The notes beneath the pieces are model-generated. The model did no database searches. It was not told the DNA's origin and saw only the letters and a program-made list of their open reading frames with translations. The translations under genes were made by a program, and so were the position numbers. This document shows positions 10,446 to 23,426 of a stretch of DNA of 64,000 bases, in pieces. The stretch spans positions 74,900,001-74,964,000 of the forward strand of contig CM059582.1 of the NCBI GenBank assembly GCA_030407085.1, written 5' to 3'. Position 1 is the stretch's first letter, and each line of letters starts with the position of its first letter. This DNA is from Trichopria drosophilae. Lineage: Eukaryota > Arthropoda > Insecta > Hymenoptera > Diapriidae.

Positions 10446-13400
10446 ATCATGATGGCGCTCAAGGACAAGTCGGTGGAGGTTGTTCAGGTGCAACATCCGC
10501 CTATGAGGCCGACGACGAAAGCGATGATGACAATGACTTTTCCAACAGCAGTGTCAGTACCGGTGATGCAGTATATACCCCCGAAGCTGACGAAGAATAT
10601 GATGACGAGGATGATGACACCGACGTTGGAGAAGAGTCTAGAAATGATGAACTAGCTTCAGCGTTTTTCTCATCATCGCCAGCAGCTTCATCATCATCAT
10701 CATCATCAGGACCACCGGCAAGTAAAATTCAAATTACTAAGGATACATTCCGGTACTATAATCGATTTCAACTGTCGGGTCACGAGATTCGTTTTAAAAT
10801 AATAAAACCGAGCGATGAAACGAATCCGATCAAATATATAGAAGGCGTTATACAAGAACTGTTTGACTTGATTATGTCAACTATAGTTTTACGCGACGAT
10901 AGCGGTGATTCCGACTTAATAGGTCTAACTTTTAACGCGTCTAATTTTTCAAAACCTGCTGGTTTATCTTTCCGAACTATCAGTAATTTCAACGCCACGG
11001 ACATGTTAAATCTTATAACGGCTATTGCGCAAAGCGCGTCGGGTATTGCATTAAATGATGATTTTGTTATTGAAGTGCATCACGTTCGTGTTCCCCGGGG
11101 TATGGGTAATAACAAAATGAACGAAGCTGCTTTCCGCAGCAAATCAGTCATGTCGATTTGCAACGATGACAATCTCTGCTTCCCAAGGGCTGTTGCTATA
11201 GCCGAATACTTTTTAAAAAAAAATTTAATTTCCCCAGATATATGGCGTAAATCGTGGAAAAGCATATGTCGCCCCAATAGTAATTTACAATTAGAAAACG
11301 CGAAACGAATTATATCAGAAGCTAACGTTCGAATTCCTGAAAATGGTTGTTCAACGCTTCAATTTCAGGAATTTCAACGATATTACGCGGGTAAAAATGT
11401 TGCCATTGTCATATACGTCAGTAATGGTATTCGTTTAGTGGTGATACTCTAAATATACTCTATCACGCAAGAGCGAACCATTTCTCAACGATCACAAATC
11501 TAATGGGCGTGATTGCGAAAAAATGCAGATATTGTCGATGTTGTAATAAACGCTATACAAGACCCGACTCGCACTCGTGTCCGTACCTGCAACATGTGTT
11601 TTTCGGAACCCGCATGCGAGAAGGTTAGGAATAATTTTGTTTATTGCACCGTTTGCAACAGACATTTTTACAACTACGATTGCTTCAATAAGAATCGTAC
11701 CCCCGGTTCATATTCTAAATTGGGTAAAGGTATGCGTAGTATTTGCGGTACTATAAAAATTTTTAAAAGCTGCAACAAATGTGTAGATGTTAATTACGGG
11801 TCTCACATGTGCGGGTTAACGAAATGCAGACGTTGCAAAAGTCAACACGATATCAACTCGCATTGTTTTATGCAAAAAATTGCTACAAAAAATTCGAATC
11901 TTTCCTTGAGACCCCAACCAACATTATCATCACCGTTATCGTCGTCGTCGTCTTCGCCATTGCTGTCTTTGTCATCTTCCACACCTTTAAATACTAATGG
12001 GCGTGGTATCAATAATGGTGGTAGTATTAGTAGTAGCAACTCGCCGAATATTAGTACAAATCGCCCCCGTACAGGTTTTATTTTTTATGATTTTGAAACC
12101 CGACAAGACGTGGCGTATCGAGGAAATCTAGAGATCAACCTCCACATCGTAAACCTTTGCATCGCACATCAAGTATGTGAGTCATGCATCGATTTATTAG
12201 ATATAAGCGGAATTTGTGAGTTTTGCGGATCACATGAATTTATTTTCAAACACGACCCAGTTAAAGAATTCATAGACTTTGCAGTACGCGAGAAATCGAG
12301 TTTTTCTAAAGTTGTTTGTATAGCGCACAACGCGAAGGGCTTTGATGCACAGTTTATCCTGAGACATTTGATCGAACGTGAAAATGCCTTCAATAAATCA
12401 TTAAAGCCGAGTATAATTTTAACCGGAAAAAGCATTATAAAAATAGAATTCGATAAAACAATTTTTATAAACAGTTTAAATTATTTCCATATGAAGTTAA
12501 GTGCTTTGCCTAAAGCATTTGGCCTTCCAGAACACACAAAGAAAGGTTATTTCCCTGACTTATTTATACTCTCGAAAATACAGATTATGTCGGAGCATTT
12601 CCTGAAGCGCATTTTTACGCCCCCGATCAGATGTCGCCTGATGAAAGAGGAAAATTTTTCAGCTGGTATAACGACTGTATCGCTAGAAATGAGGTATTTG
12701 ATATAAACCGCGATATGCAAGTATATTGCAAAATGGATGTCGATATTTTACGAAGAGCATGCGTTGCTTTTCGTAAAATATTTCTCCAAAAAGGTAATGT
12801 TTGCCCCTTTAGTGAGGCGGTAACGATAGCATCAGCATGTTCGCGCGTTTATAGAAAGAATTGTCTGAAACCCAACACTATCGGACTATTACCACCGGGA
12901 AACAGTTACAGACGCTGTAATCGCCAATCGAAGCAAATGGCTATAGAGTGGCTTCTTTGGTGTGAAAAGGTGCACGGTTGTGAAATTGTGCACGCAGGTC
13001 GTTCTTGAGAATATCGATTACCCGAAGGTCCACTAGTAGATGGTTTCTTACCACCAGATGAAAACGATGTGACTAATAACGTCAAAGGCCACGTGTTTCA
13101 AGTTGATTAGTGTTTCTTCCACGGTTGTCGATATTGTTTTTCGGAATTTAGAGATAAACCTATTTTTTCAAACGGTGAAAATTTTAATAAAGCTTATGCA
13201 AATACAATATCTACATCGCGTCTAATACGATCGTTCGGATACAAGCTTACCGAAAAATGGGAATGTACGTTTAATCGGGAGAAAAAAACAAATAGAGAAC
13301 TTTCTGATTACGTGGAAAATCATCCAATGGCGTCTTACGTTGTTCTCGATCCGCGCGCTGCATTTTTTAGCGGTCGAACGGGAAATATCGCAACATATTA

Positions 13401-14779
13401 CATTGTCAAAAATAATGAAAAAATTAAGTATGTAGATGTATGTTCGCTATATCCATACATCTGCAAGACCGGTCGCTTTCCCGTAGGCCATCCAACCATT
13501 TATGTTGGAGAAGAATGTGCTGCCATCACGAGTCTAGAAGATCCAATTAATTTAGACGGGGTAGAAGGACTTATCATGTGTAAAGCACTACCACCCCAAA
13601 ATCTATATCATGCGGTTCTGCCAGTTAAAATGAATTCTCGGTTGCTATATCCTCTCTGCCGAAGCTGTTGCGAAATCGAGTGGTAATCAGACTGTATACA
13701 TGAGAATGACGACGATAGAGTATTAACTGGGACGTGGGTGGTCGATGAGGTCAAGAAAGCTATTCAAAAAGGCTATAAAATCCGAAAAATACTCAAAATT
13801 TGGAAGTATAATATAACTCAATACAATCTTCAGACTCGCGATGGTGGTCTGTTTTCGAAATACATTGATACGTTCCTAAAAATGAAGCAAGAAGCGAGCG
13901 GCTGGCCTGCAGAATGTGTCGATAAGCAAACAAAAAGCTTGTACGTAGAATCTTATGAGCGGACCGAAGGGATAAAGCTCGAACAAAATAATATATCAAA
14001 AAATCCCGGTTTAAGAGCCGTTGCTAAACTGTGTTTAAATTCATTTTGGCGGAAATTTGGGCAACGCGAAAATCTGCAGCGTACAGAGATTATTTCCACG
14101 CGCCAAGACTTGCTTGAAATTTTCACAGATGTGACAAAAGAGGTTACTCAGATTCTTCCGGTAAATGACAAGATTATATTTGTCAATTGGGTCGACAGAA
14201 GCGAAATGGTCACACCATCAAATTGTACAAACGTTGTTATTGCGGCTTACACGACAGCTCAAGCGCGTTTGAAACTATACAGTTATTTAGAAAAATTGGA
14301 TCGTCGCGAGCTTTATTTCGATACCGATTCAGTAATATATATATATCTAATAAATCGATGACGTCACTCGAAGATTATGAACCGCCTTTGGGTAATTTTC
14401 TGGGTGACTTGACCGACGAGCTAGCGGATTACGGGTCGGGCGCGTATATTGAGACCTTTATCTCAGGGAGGCCTAAATTTTATGCTTTTCGCGTGCGAAC
14501 TGAAAACGATCAGTATTACGACACGTGTAAAGTAAAGGGTATTTCATTAAATTACGAAAATGGGAAAAAATTTACTTTTAAAGTGTTTGTAATAATACTA
14601 CTAATACCACTACGACCACTGGTACATGTCCAAAAATACGCATTAAATTTAACGCAATACGACGCACCGCCGTACACGAGATTGTAACGCGACCGGAAAA
14701 AAAATCATGTCAAATAGTTTTGAAAAAACGGCGTCACGTTTCGACTCGCTACTCATTTCCTTTTGAGTACAAACAGTGA
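10446..14779 (+). pseudogene. polB: protein-primed DNA polymerase B, Maverick copy A
   Basis: Acidic/Ser-rich N-terminus (~10446-10740), conserved Maverick PolB N-domain (10780-11400), Cys/His zinc-finger region (11500-11880), exonuclease domain with Exo I F-Y-D-F-E-T, Exo II A-H-N-A-K-G-F-D and Exo III Y-C-K-M-D-V-D, then polymerase motif A D-V-C-S-L-Y-P, motif B L-C-L-N-S-F-W-R-K-F-G and motif C D-T-D-S. The C-terminus ends at a TGA at 14777-14779. Breaks: frameshifts near 11430, 11580, 12590, 14345 (in a TA run) and 14580; stops TGA 13006-13008, TAG 13108-13110, TAA 13684-13686. The exon seems to start after TTTTCAG at 10445 and has no convincing in-frame ATG. It would replicate the element by protein priming. 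Confidence 0.9.
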
Positions 14780-16377
14780 AGTAGATCACACTTGTAGCAC
14801 ACTTGGTAATTGTACAATTTTTGTACATACAAAAGATTTATCCTTTTTTTGTGGAAAATTATAAATATAAGAGGTTGAACATATATGTAATCGAATTAAT
14901 AAGAATAATGAAAAATTATTACAATATTTTATTTACCCTTACGTTTGAACGCAAGTACAGATCATTCATCCGTTAATACAAGGTCACAGTCAACTCGGAC
15001 GACTCCGGACCTCCTACATATTACGCAACATATTTCCCCGTTGCTTGTCGACTCTACTCATAGGATTTCTTCGTATCTCCTCTTTCGTATTTTCAACGTC
15101 TTATCTCCCCTTCGTATTCAAATTTTTCCTAGAAAACTGAAAACCATGTGTGTGCTTCAACGTCGTCTGAAATCACAGTCTCGTTTCGACCTACAAGCGG
15201 ACTGACACGTGCGCAACAAGCATATAAAGGTCATCGGTGTTATGTATTATTGTATATCTTAATAAATAATAAGGAGGAGTGGGGGCTAAATCATCATAAG
15301 AAGCCAAACACGAAAACTAACAAATAGTCATCGAGAGGTCGTTGAACCATTACCTACCTCACGTTCCGGCCAAAGGGACCCCGTACAGGTTTGTTTACAC
15401 CAGACTACAGAGCTACCTCGCAAGGCGGGGTGTTTTTATTGTTTGTTTTGATATTAATTATCCATTAATAACCACTAACATCTCTTTACGAGTCCATTAA
15501 CCCAGGACCTATCTCAAGATTCGTCTGCCAGTCTCGCGTAGCGGCCAAAGGTACCCTGTACGTTTGTGTATACGTCAGAATATTGACAAAGCGAACGAGA
15601 TGGTGGTAGTGTTATTTACGACCATAAATTGATAGGTATCTGGCGTTAATCACTCAATTATCATTATTTATTGACCTTTTTAATATTTGTTTTGACATTA
15701 ATTACCCATTAATAAAAATTAACACCTCTTTATGAGGTCATTAACCCCTGACCTTTCCCAAGGCGCGCGTGCCGTCTGGCGCCAGACCTACCTCAAGGTG
15801 GAGGAGTAGGGGGTGTTTACGTCTGGCTATTGGTACCCCTATACTACTCGATTTTCGGCCTGCCAATCATTTTTGCAGAGTCTATTTTTTAATTGAAAAC
15901 TGAGGTTCTGTTGTAAACATTCTAAATTTAGAACTTGCACTCTATATGCGATCATTCAAAATTAATTACTGCATTTAAAAATGAGGAGCAATAATGAGCT
16001 TGGGTCTATCTTATTTTTTAATATAAAAATTAGTTTTAAATGATCGCATCGAGAGCGCAGAATGTGAATATCGAGTGTTTACTATAAGAACGTCAGTTTT
16101 CAATTTTAAAAATAAAATCTACAATGAATTCGGGCCTGCCGAAAGAGGAGAAATTTTTTAATAAAAAACGTGTTTTCGACTAAAAGGAATTGATATATGT
16201 TATTAATTTATATTGTTTTCGGAAAGTTAAGAGTTTTTTCCGAAAAAAACGTAGATATCACTTTTTTGTACGTGTAACATTTCTATAAGTTTAAGCAAAA
16301 CTGGATGTGCAGTTTTCTGTAGGATTGCCCATTTACGTACAAACTGAGACCTTTTATGTATTATTAGATGATTGGTG
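14780..16377. other. non-coding DNA with an imperfect direct repeat
   Basis: No gene seen. The right Maverick end should lie here but no inverted repeat could be matched within the window. The stretch contains a roughly 80-bp direct repeat (15440-15520 and 15682-15762), CCGGCCAAAGG-type sequences near 15366 and 15541, and AT-rich tracts. Confidence 0.5.
15440..15762. repeat. imperfect ~80-bp direct repeat, ~241-bp period
   Basis: 15440-15520 and 15682-15762 share a TGTTTTGA-ATTAATTA-CCATTAATAA core, then CTCTTTA-GAG, TCATTAACCC and GACCT in the same order with scattered mismatches. A GGCCAAAGG-CCC(T/C)GTAC element precedes each core. Confidence 0.65.
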
Positions 16378-16382
16378 ATGAA

Positions 16383-18427
16383 ATGAACGATTCAGAACGC
16401 TCAATTGAAACGGAATCGGAGCAATCTTTCGATTCAAGAGAATATAATTTCGAAGACGAGAAAGAATGGATGCAAGACAAACTTTATGAAGATTCTGACA
16501 TATTGATTGGAGATGCTGTCCTGAAAATTTTGGATTTTTTTTTTTAAATTATTCAACGAAAAAAATGTTAACAGATTTATTGCAACTTATACAATTTTTA
16601 TTGCCTAAACCAAATAATCTTCCAAAGACTAAGTATTTTACTTCCAAAGGCGAAATTTAAGTCAATTGATTGCATCACACACATCTTCTTCTTCCATTAG
16701 CGATCCAAATTTTATATACGATTTAACGTCAAGCAAAATGTATAAACTTTTTAAATAAAATGAAATAACTGGCGATAATGACATATTGTTATTATGGAAC
16801 ACAGATGGTTTACCTGTCAGTGGAGATTCAAATGGTCAGGCATGGTTGATACAAGTCCAAATTATGAATATTCCGGTCGAATGCAGACGAAATTTCCAGC
16901 TTGTGACAGGAGTTTATTACAGTAGAGAGAACAAACCTAATATGTCGAATTACCTTAGACCATTCGTTAATTCTTTAAAGGAGCTATATCAGAACGGTGT
17001 CGAATGGCATTATGAGTCAACAAATGCTTTTTTTCACAGTCGTGTAATAACTCCTGTTGCAACTTTGGACGCACCTGCTAGAGCAGCATGTCAAAATATT
17101 ATGCAATATAATGGACAATTCGGGTGTACTTTTTGCGAACATGAAGGTGAAGTCATAGATACGCGTACTGGACATACAACAGTTTTCCCTCCGTTGAAGA
17201 ATAATGCCACTCCACGCACAAAAGAACGTATGATAAGTCAAGGCATGGAAGCTTGCGAAAAAGAAGTGGAGCAGGTAAAAGGAGTAAAAGGTGCATCAAT
17301 ATGTGCATTGATTCCATGTTTTGATATAGCTATTTAATTTGTACCTGACTATATGCATGCAATCTTATTGGGAGTTTTTCGTATGCTGCTCAAATTATGG
17401 TTTGATCCAAAGAACAAATATGAATCTTTTTATGTAATAAAACGTTTAAGAGATGAAATTGATGAAGATATTAAAAAAATTTATCGCCCCGATTATGTAA
17501 CGCGTACACCAAGGTTGCTTAAGCACATGCATTATTGGAAAGCCTCTGAATTGAGAGAGTTTCTTCGACACTATTTCCCAATTCTATTACGTGACAGAAT
17601 GCAAAAACAGTATTATGATCATTTTCTGGTGCTTGTGTATGCCACAACTATTCTATCGAAGAGTAGAATTCACATAAATGAAATTGACTTCTCGGAAAGT
17701 TTATTAAACTTATTTGTCATTGAAGTAGAAAAATTATATGGAAGAAGGAAATGCTCTTTCAATGTGCACCAATTAATTCATATTGCTGAGAGTGTACGCT
17801 TATGGGGCCCAGTTTGGTCATGGTCTGCCTTTCCATTTGAAGACGGAAATGGCCAAATTAAAAAAATCGTACATGGCCCAAATAAAATAGAGACAGAAAT
17901 TGCAAACACAATGTACATGTTTAATGCTCGTAGAGTTCTAAGACACAATTTAAAATTATTAAGAGATGATAACAACAGGTGGAATGCAACAGTGATCGGA
18001 AAACCTTAAGCCTATTTTCGGAGAAGTGCGTGTTTTTGTACATAATTTCTGTATATTTAACCAGCACAACTTAGCTAATATCACCTTTTATAAACGAGCC
18101 CGAATCGGTAAAATTGTATTCACATCAGAAGTTTATCAAAAACAATGTAAGCGTTGCAATTATTATGTTTTCTGGAATAAGTCATGTTTTGGCACAGTAT
18201 TGTTCTGTTTATGCGTTGAAAAAAATATCTATGATATCATTCGTAAATTCATTCAAGTAAATGATGCAGCGTCTGATATTGTAACTGGCAATGTAAATTT
18301 ATCGAATTACCTGATACCAGTGCGTATTGTTTATGTATTATTCCTCTGGAAGAAATTCAAGGTAAAATTTGTTGTATTTTTAACTACATGTATTTTCCAG
18401 CAAATAATTATGAGAAGACATAAATAG
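16383..18427 (+). pseudogene. CACTA/EnSpm-like transposase (Transposase_21 type)
   Basis: Degraded DNA transposase. The N-terminal acidic segment (16383-16555) ends in a poly-T frameshift; a further segment lies at 16565-16660. The main catalytic region at 16786-18009 contains W-N-T-D-G-L-P-V, a C-T-F-C knuckle, P-D-Y-M-H-A-I-L-L-G-V (with the probable catalytic Asp), H-Q-L-I-H-I and S-A-F-P-F-E-D-G-N-G, all typical of these transposases in animals. In-frame TAA codons occur near 16755 and at 17335-17337. The C-terminus continues in another frame to ~18427. Terminal repeats were not identified. Family assignment rests on recalled motif patterns. Confidence 0.7.
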
Positions 18428-18430
18428 CTA

Positions 18431-19072
18431 TATTCTATTTGTATTTAGTCCTTTCGTATTTACAAGGGAACCCTCCCAGGTGTGTCCTACGGATTCGATT
18501 GAAACTTGGCACATCGAAACATCATCATAATTGAAGACACCTGTCATAACATAATCAATAACTGACTTTATTGTAGAAAATGTTGTGCTCTACAAAAAAA
18601 GTCCAGTGCATTTTGCATGTATTTTGCACCATTCCCAATGCGGAAGCATGCACATGAAAGAGTACTGATTTTTTTATTTTTAACAACATGTACACATCGT
18701 TAGAATTAATTATTATTAACAAAATCGTCTAAAAATTATGAACAAATATTCATGAAGGTGTAATAAAATGTACCTATTCATAAAAATTTTCTTTTCTAAA
18801 GATTTCGAATTGTAATCGAAATTTTAATTTTGAGTCCGCGCGGTAACTACTACGTTAACTATTAAGTAGGATACGTTATCCTCTACTTAAAATTTCTCTG
18901 AGTGTATATCTTATACAATTTATGTACATAAAAGTTTAGAAATTAGACCATTTGTTTACATCTTTCGCAATTTTGCCTTTTGGGTATTGTAGGAATCTTA
19001 GAAATTATTACTTACAAAGGCATAAAAAATCTATACAGTTTATGTAGAATCCTTTTTATGTATACGTCTGCT
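18431..19072. other. non-coding AT-rich sequence
   Basis: No gene. A GGGAACCCTCCCAGG sequence at ~18468 looks like the edge of a repeat, perhaps the end of the preceding transposon; not provable here. Confidence 0.4.
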
Positions 19073-19524
19073 GTAACGGGGCGTTTCGTTGTCCAAGAGT
19101 CGTGCCGCGGTCGGGAGAGCGCGGAGTGATACATCAATTCGAATCGATCGATAATAGGATCGTTACAGGAACGAACGGCCCCGAAAATTCCCGGCGCGCC
19201 GGCGACTCGGCCACGAGGCAGTTCACCATTTTTCCGGCGAACGCGAAAGCCACCATCTTGGGCAAGCATCGTGCTTAAATTTAAGATAAATATTTTGAAT
19301 AAGTTGTTAACATAGAAACGTACAATGTAGATTAACAAATAATATATCAATTTTGAATAGTATTTAAATTTAAAAAATAAGACAGTAGCAATATAAAATT
19401 AGTTAACAAGTTGTAATTTGTTATTGAAAAAAAAAAAAAATAAGAGAGATACCTAACCCTTCCCTTACATTTAAGTTATAGAGACTAAATGACACAAACC
19501 GCAAAGAACAGATTCTTTGTGTAC
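19073..19524 (+). repeat. 5' LTR of Gypsy element (mostly divergent from the 3' LTR)
   Basis: The first ~120 bp match the start of the 3' LTR at 26656 with only about six differences; after ~19195 the two do not align. The end is placed at TGTACA because TGGCGAAGCGAG follows and could be the tRNA primer site. The end is tentative. Confidence 0.55.
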
Positions 19525-19999
19525 AGTGGCGAAGCGAGTGACAAACGGGTGTCACCAGGCTGTCCGACAACCACTGCGATTCGCGAGGTGCAACGCGAAA
19601 CCGCGCGCGCACGTCAGTCGACTGTCAGACCAGTCGAACCGCGAGCTTGCCCGTTTCTCCGTTGGGCGCCTGCGCGACGGAAGTAATAGAGTAGGCAGAT
19701 CGCGCGACCAATCGGAGAGGTCGAGTCGTCGGACTAGGGCTACTCCAGTGCGGCCTACGTTTAGGTGGAGTATGCACGTGCTAGAGCGGATAACTCCAGG
19801 TGTGCAGGAGCACACTAAATTTTGTAAAGAGTGGAGAGAGTGTGTGAAGGAGATAAACACGAGTGAATAAAAATATTAAAATAAACAAAAGAAAGAGCAG
19901 TGATGTGCCGTTGGAGGTCAGTGTTGAGTGGAGTGACCGTGAATAGGCCGCGATCGCAAGAGGCCGCACTAGGCGAAAAATTTAGAGTAGGGCATCTCG

Positions 20000-22110
20000 A
20001 TGACAAAAAAGAGGACCGTCGCCTCGAAGAAATTTACGAGTGAGGTCTCGCAAGGCGCGGAGGATCCGGTCGGGTTGACCCGCAGAGAGGTCATCGCACG
20101 GCTCAGAGCAGTAGGCCTGAGTACATTCGGACATGAGGAGGTCCTACGTGCCCGACTTGCGAGAGCTCAATCGGAGGAACTCTCAGAAGGAGAGGCCGAG
20201 AGCGCGATGAAATCCGGCGCTTCCGATACGAGTGTTCACGTCCAGATCTCGGAGGGACGAACACCATCGAGGGACATCGAGGGACAAGAGGAGTTTTCGA
20301 CCAGGATCGTCACTTGTCAAGCCGTGACGAAGGACACGAGGACGTCCACGGCTACGAGTCGAGCCACCTCGACATGCACGCCACTAGATGTGAGCAGCCA
20401 GCCAACCTGGACAACGACGGGTTCGAAAGTGTCACCCGGAGTTGTGGATATTGCCAGACCAGGGTTCGATCATCCAATGGGGACGATGACATACGCCGTG
20501 CCGACGACATACGTCACTTTGAGCAGCGGGTCGTGGCATCACCCGCAAAGGACAACAGTGATCCACAGACCGCTGGCGGCTCCGAACCCAGTGCACCAGG
20601 GAGCCATTCCATGCAGATATTGCCCGGAATTTTCGTAGAGGGCGCTCACACTGCCCGAAGAAACGGAGACCGAGGACGATCGTCTACGCACGCGCATTGC
20701 AGCAAAGCGCACCCTTTTCGGGGCTCAATCCGAAGAGGAATACGAGGAGGAGAGCCCGAGCGAAGGGTACCAGAACGATCGTCGGAGAAAAGCCGAACGA
20801 GCACGAGAGACAAAGGAGAACGAGGCTCGACCACTGCGGGACCAACCAGGAAGCCGCGCAGGCGCGAGAATCAGGCGAGAGATTCGTCCTGAGGGAACGC
20901 GGGTAAGAAGAAGCCCGATGGAGAATTACGAGGAGGTAGCCTCGGATGAACGAGAACTCCATAGGGTGACAGCACGGCCGAGATGGACGTTTCTCGAACT
21001 CAGTCCTTATGCTGCTCCGCCTGAGGAACGAAGGAGACATTCTCAGAGCGGATGGATCCTGAAGCAGCTGCGATCGTGGGGTCTGAAGTTCGACGGGTCC
21101 AACGTTGAGGAATTTTTAGCCGGGTTGCACGAGTGCATGGATTGCCTCGAGCTACCCGAGGGAGACGTGCTACGCGTCTTACCGGGCCTATTCGAGGGGA
21201 AGGCAAGACAGTGGACTCGGGACGAGCCCACTTTACTGAGAATGTGGAGAACGTTCGAAAGTGGGATCAAGCGCCGGTTCGGCGTAGAAATCGAGGACAC
21301 CGAGATTCTTCTGTCGATCCATGAACGGATTCAAGACCCTACAGAAGATATGGAGGATTTTCTGCAGGATTTGCGGCGACGATTCCGAAAAAGGGAGTGC
21401 CACCACCAGAAGAGAGCCAGGTTAGGAAGACGATCCGAAACTTACGGCCGGATTACTGTAAGTCTACGAGTGTCCGAGATTGCGCAACGTTCGCCGAGCT
21501 GTTCGAGGCTAGTCGTGAACTCGCAGACGATAAGCGATGGGATGCACGGTACCGGCAACTCACGACGACAGCCCGCAAGGAGGGCGGAAACAGGGTGTCG
21601 TCCAGGAATGTCAGGGTGGCCACCGGGAAAGAAGTGTCCGATTCGTCATCGTCATCGTCGTCGTCGCCGTCGGTGAGCGAGCCGAGAAGGAGCAGTCGAT
21701 GAAACCGCAGGAAGAGGGGTAGAGCCTCGAAATTAAGGAGAAGCAGCCGAGAGGAGATCGCTGCGGCACTGCCGGAAAGGCAAGCCATTCGAGAGCCGCC
21801 CCCACAGAGGAGAGCATCACCGAAAGCAACAGCTGTTCGGCCACCTAATCGGACAGGACGACAGCCGCCGAGAGCAACCAAAGAGCTCCGGCGATCCGTA
21901 GAGCCGCCTTCTGAGAGATGCCCGACTTCGCCCCGCCACGTTAGGCCCAGGAGGGGGGAGTTGAGAGTGGCACCAGGGGCGCGCCCGTGCTATAACTGCG
22001 GCGGGACGGGCCATTTCGCGCGCGAGTGCCCGGAGCCCCGGCAGTGCTACTGATGCGGTAAAATCGGCACGATACGTAGGGAGTGCGTGCAATGCCTGGA
22101 AGCTGGTATG
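20000..22110 (+). pseudogene. gag: Gypsy gag polyprotein
   Basis: Opens at an ATG at 20000. A SAP-like motif (L-T-R-R-E-V-I-A-R-L-R-A-V-G-L) lies at residues ~27-60. An in-frame TAG at 20636-20638 breaks it, and the same frame continues through a long charged segment into capsid-like sequence (20918-21400; F-D-G-S-N-V-E-E-F-L and W-T-R-D-E blocks). A frameshift near 21400 moves the reading frame (21397-21702), with a Ser run near 21640-21670. The CCHC knuckle C-Y-N-C-G-G-T-G-H-F-A-R-E-C is at ~21988-22030; a second is spoiled by a TGA. The protein would form the intracellular particle and bind RNA. Confidence 0.75.
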
Positions 22111-22819
22111 CGACACTCGGGAAACGATCTGCGCGGGTCGAGGCACGAGTCTTCCAGACCAGGCCCGCAGGCGTTTCCATCAAACTGGAGGACGAGTGCG
22201 CCGAGAAGAGGGTAGGCAGTATATGCCCCGAAGAGGAGGTTCTCCGATTCGTAAGGGAGAAATGGGGCATCTCGTCACGAAGAGATAGAGGTGAGGTAGA
22301 AGACATCGCTGCCGGAAGAGGTATGCCGGATGATCGCCTCTATTGACTTCGTCGTCGCCGGGGTCGCAGTCCGAGGACTCTGCGACACATTCGTCACCTC
22401 GTAATTTGTTGACCGAGCCTTACCCGCCGCAAGGCTTTAAGGCTCGGGCCCCATGGCGCGGAGCCGGGATACGCCCGGACCAACGCGAGGACCCCTTCTT
22501 CCGGGGCCTCTACCAATCTCTCTCCAAGCGGCAAGACTTCTCTAGCTCCTCGGTGAGGAGAGGACCTTTCTAATCCCTACGACTCTCTGCAGGGTCGCAC
22601 CCGAGTTGCATTGCAACTCACACAGCGGAGCAAGCGAGACCTTCACAGACCCGGGGTGAGTCCTTCCAGTCCTATCAGAATGCTCCTAGCCCAGCGTGCA
22701 GACTATTGAAACCACTACCCGCTCGAGTCCAACACCAATGGCTGAAAGGGTGCCCCGAAAGACACCCCGCTTGGAACAGCCCCCGAGAGTACCGTTTTGG
22801 GACCTAGTGTGTCATTGCG

Positions 22820-22870
22820 AGGACTGGCCATGATTCGAACACCAGCCCTCTACCAGTTGAGTACTTGCCT
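22820..22870 (-). other. tRNA-like fragment (A and B boxes, no anticodon arm)
   Basis: On the minus strand a D-arm-like CTCAACTGGTAGAGG is followed after a few bases by a T-arm-like GTGTTCGAATC. The spacing is far too short for an anticodon arm, so this is not a functional tRNA; it may be a SINE or tRNA relic, or coincidence. Confidence 0.35.
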
Positions 22871-23246
22871 ACATGGGATTGGTTGCCCAGCTCGATGGTA
22901 TGCGGGGTCGCCAGCTCCCGAAGGGCCGAAGCCCCCCCCCCCCCTGCATGCTGAACCTGTGCGCCCATCGGCCGGAGCCAGATGGGACGCCACTCACGTC
23001 TCAAAGGCGCTTACGCGCTTTACAATGAGACCCGTGCCGTGTCACGGGCCTCACGCTTTGATCATTTGCGGCATCAGACCCGCTACTCGGGGTCCTCCGC
23101 CGCCTGGCTCAACGAACCCCGCTTGCGCGGGGGTATCTCAACGGCCGCAGCCGAAGCCACTTGTCTCGGGTCCCTTGGGGCTGACCACGTGCCCGTAGCC
23201 GACCTTCCAGCGTGATGAGTAGCTCACACCTTCCAGCCGACTCTCT

Positions 23247-23426
23247 GAGGTCGTCTAGGGCAGCTCGGGAGACAACGACTTTCTCTCTTAGAGGAGCGAA
23301 ACCCGCTTGGATCAGGTTCCCCTCTCCTCCCTCCCTGAAGTCCGTCTAGGGCAGCCCGGGAGACGACAGCGTCCTCCCTGGGGAGCGAAACCCGCGCGAG
23401 GACAGGTTCCCCTCTCCCCCTCCGTG
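23247..23426. repeat. two tandem ~90-bp repeats
   Basis: 23247-23336 and 23337-23426 share GTC(C)GTCTAGGGCAGC, GGGAGACGAC-like, GGAGCGAAACCCGC and CAGGTTCCCCTCTCC in order. Confidence 0.8.

Larger units (their letters stand above)
1..14779. mobile_element. Maverick/Polinton copy A (partial, nested LINE)
   Basis: Right-hand portion of a Maverick (Polinton, related to adintoviruses). The minus strand carries a conserved Maverick protein, a pX-like protein and the packaging ATPase; the plus strand carries PolB. The capsid, protease and integrase genes that would lie further left are outside the window. Gene order and orientation match copy B at 34444-47361. A LINE with an 11-bp target-site duplication interrupts it at 2734-8133. 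PolB is heavily broken, so the element is not autonomous. I could not find the terminal inverted repeat; the right boundary given is the end of PolB homology. Confidence 0.85.

Noticed and set aside
11842..12039. Antisense acidic ORF opposite PolB copy A
   Set aside because: Shadow of the Ser-rich repeat in the PolB linker.
22820..22870. Functional tRNA gene
   Set aside because: No room for an anticodon arm and no acceptor stem.
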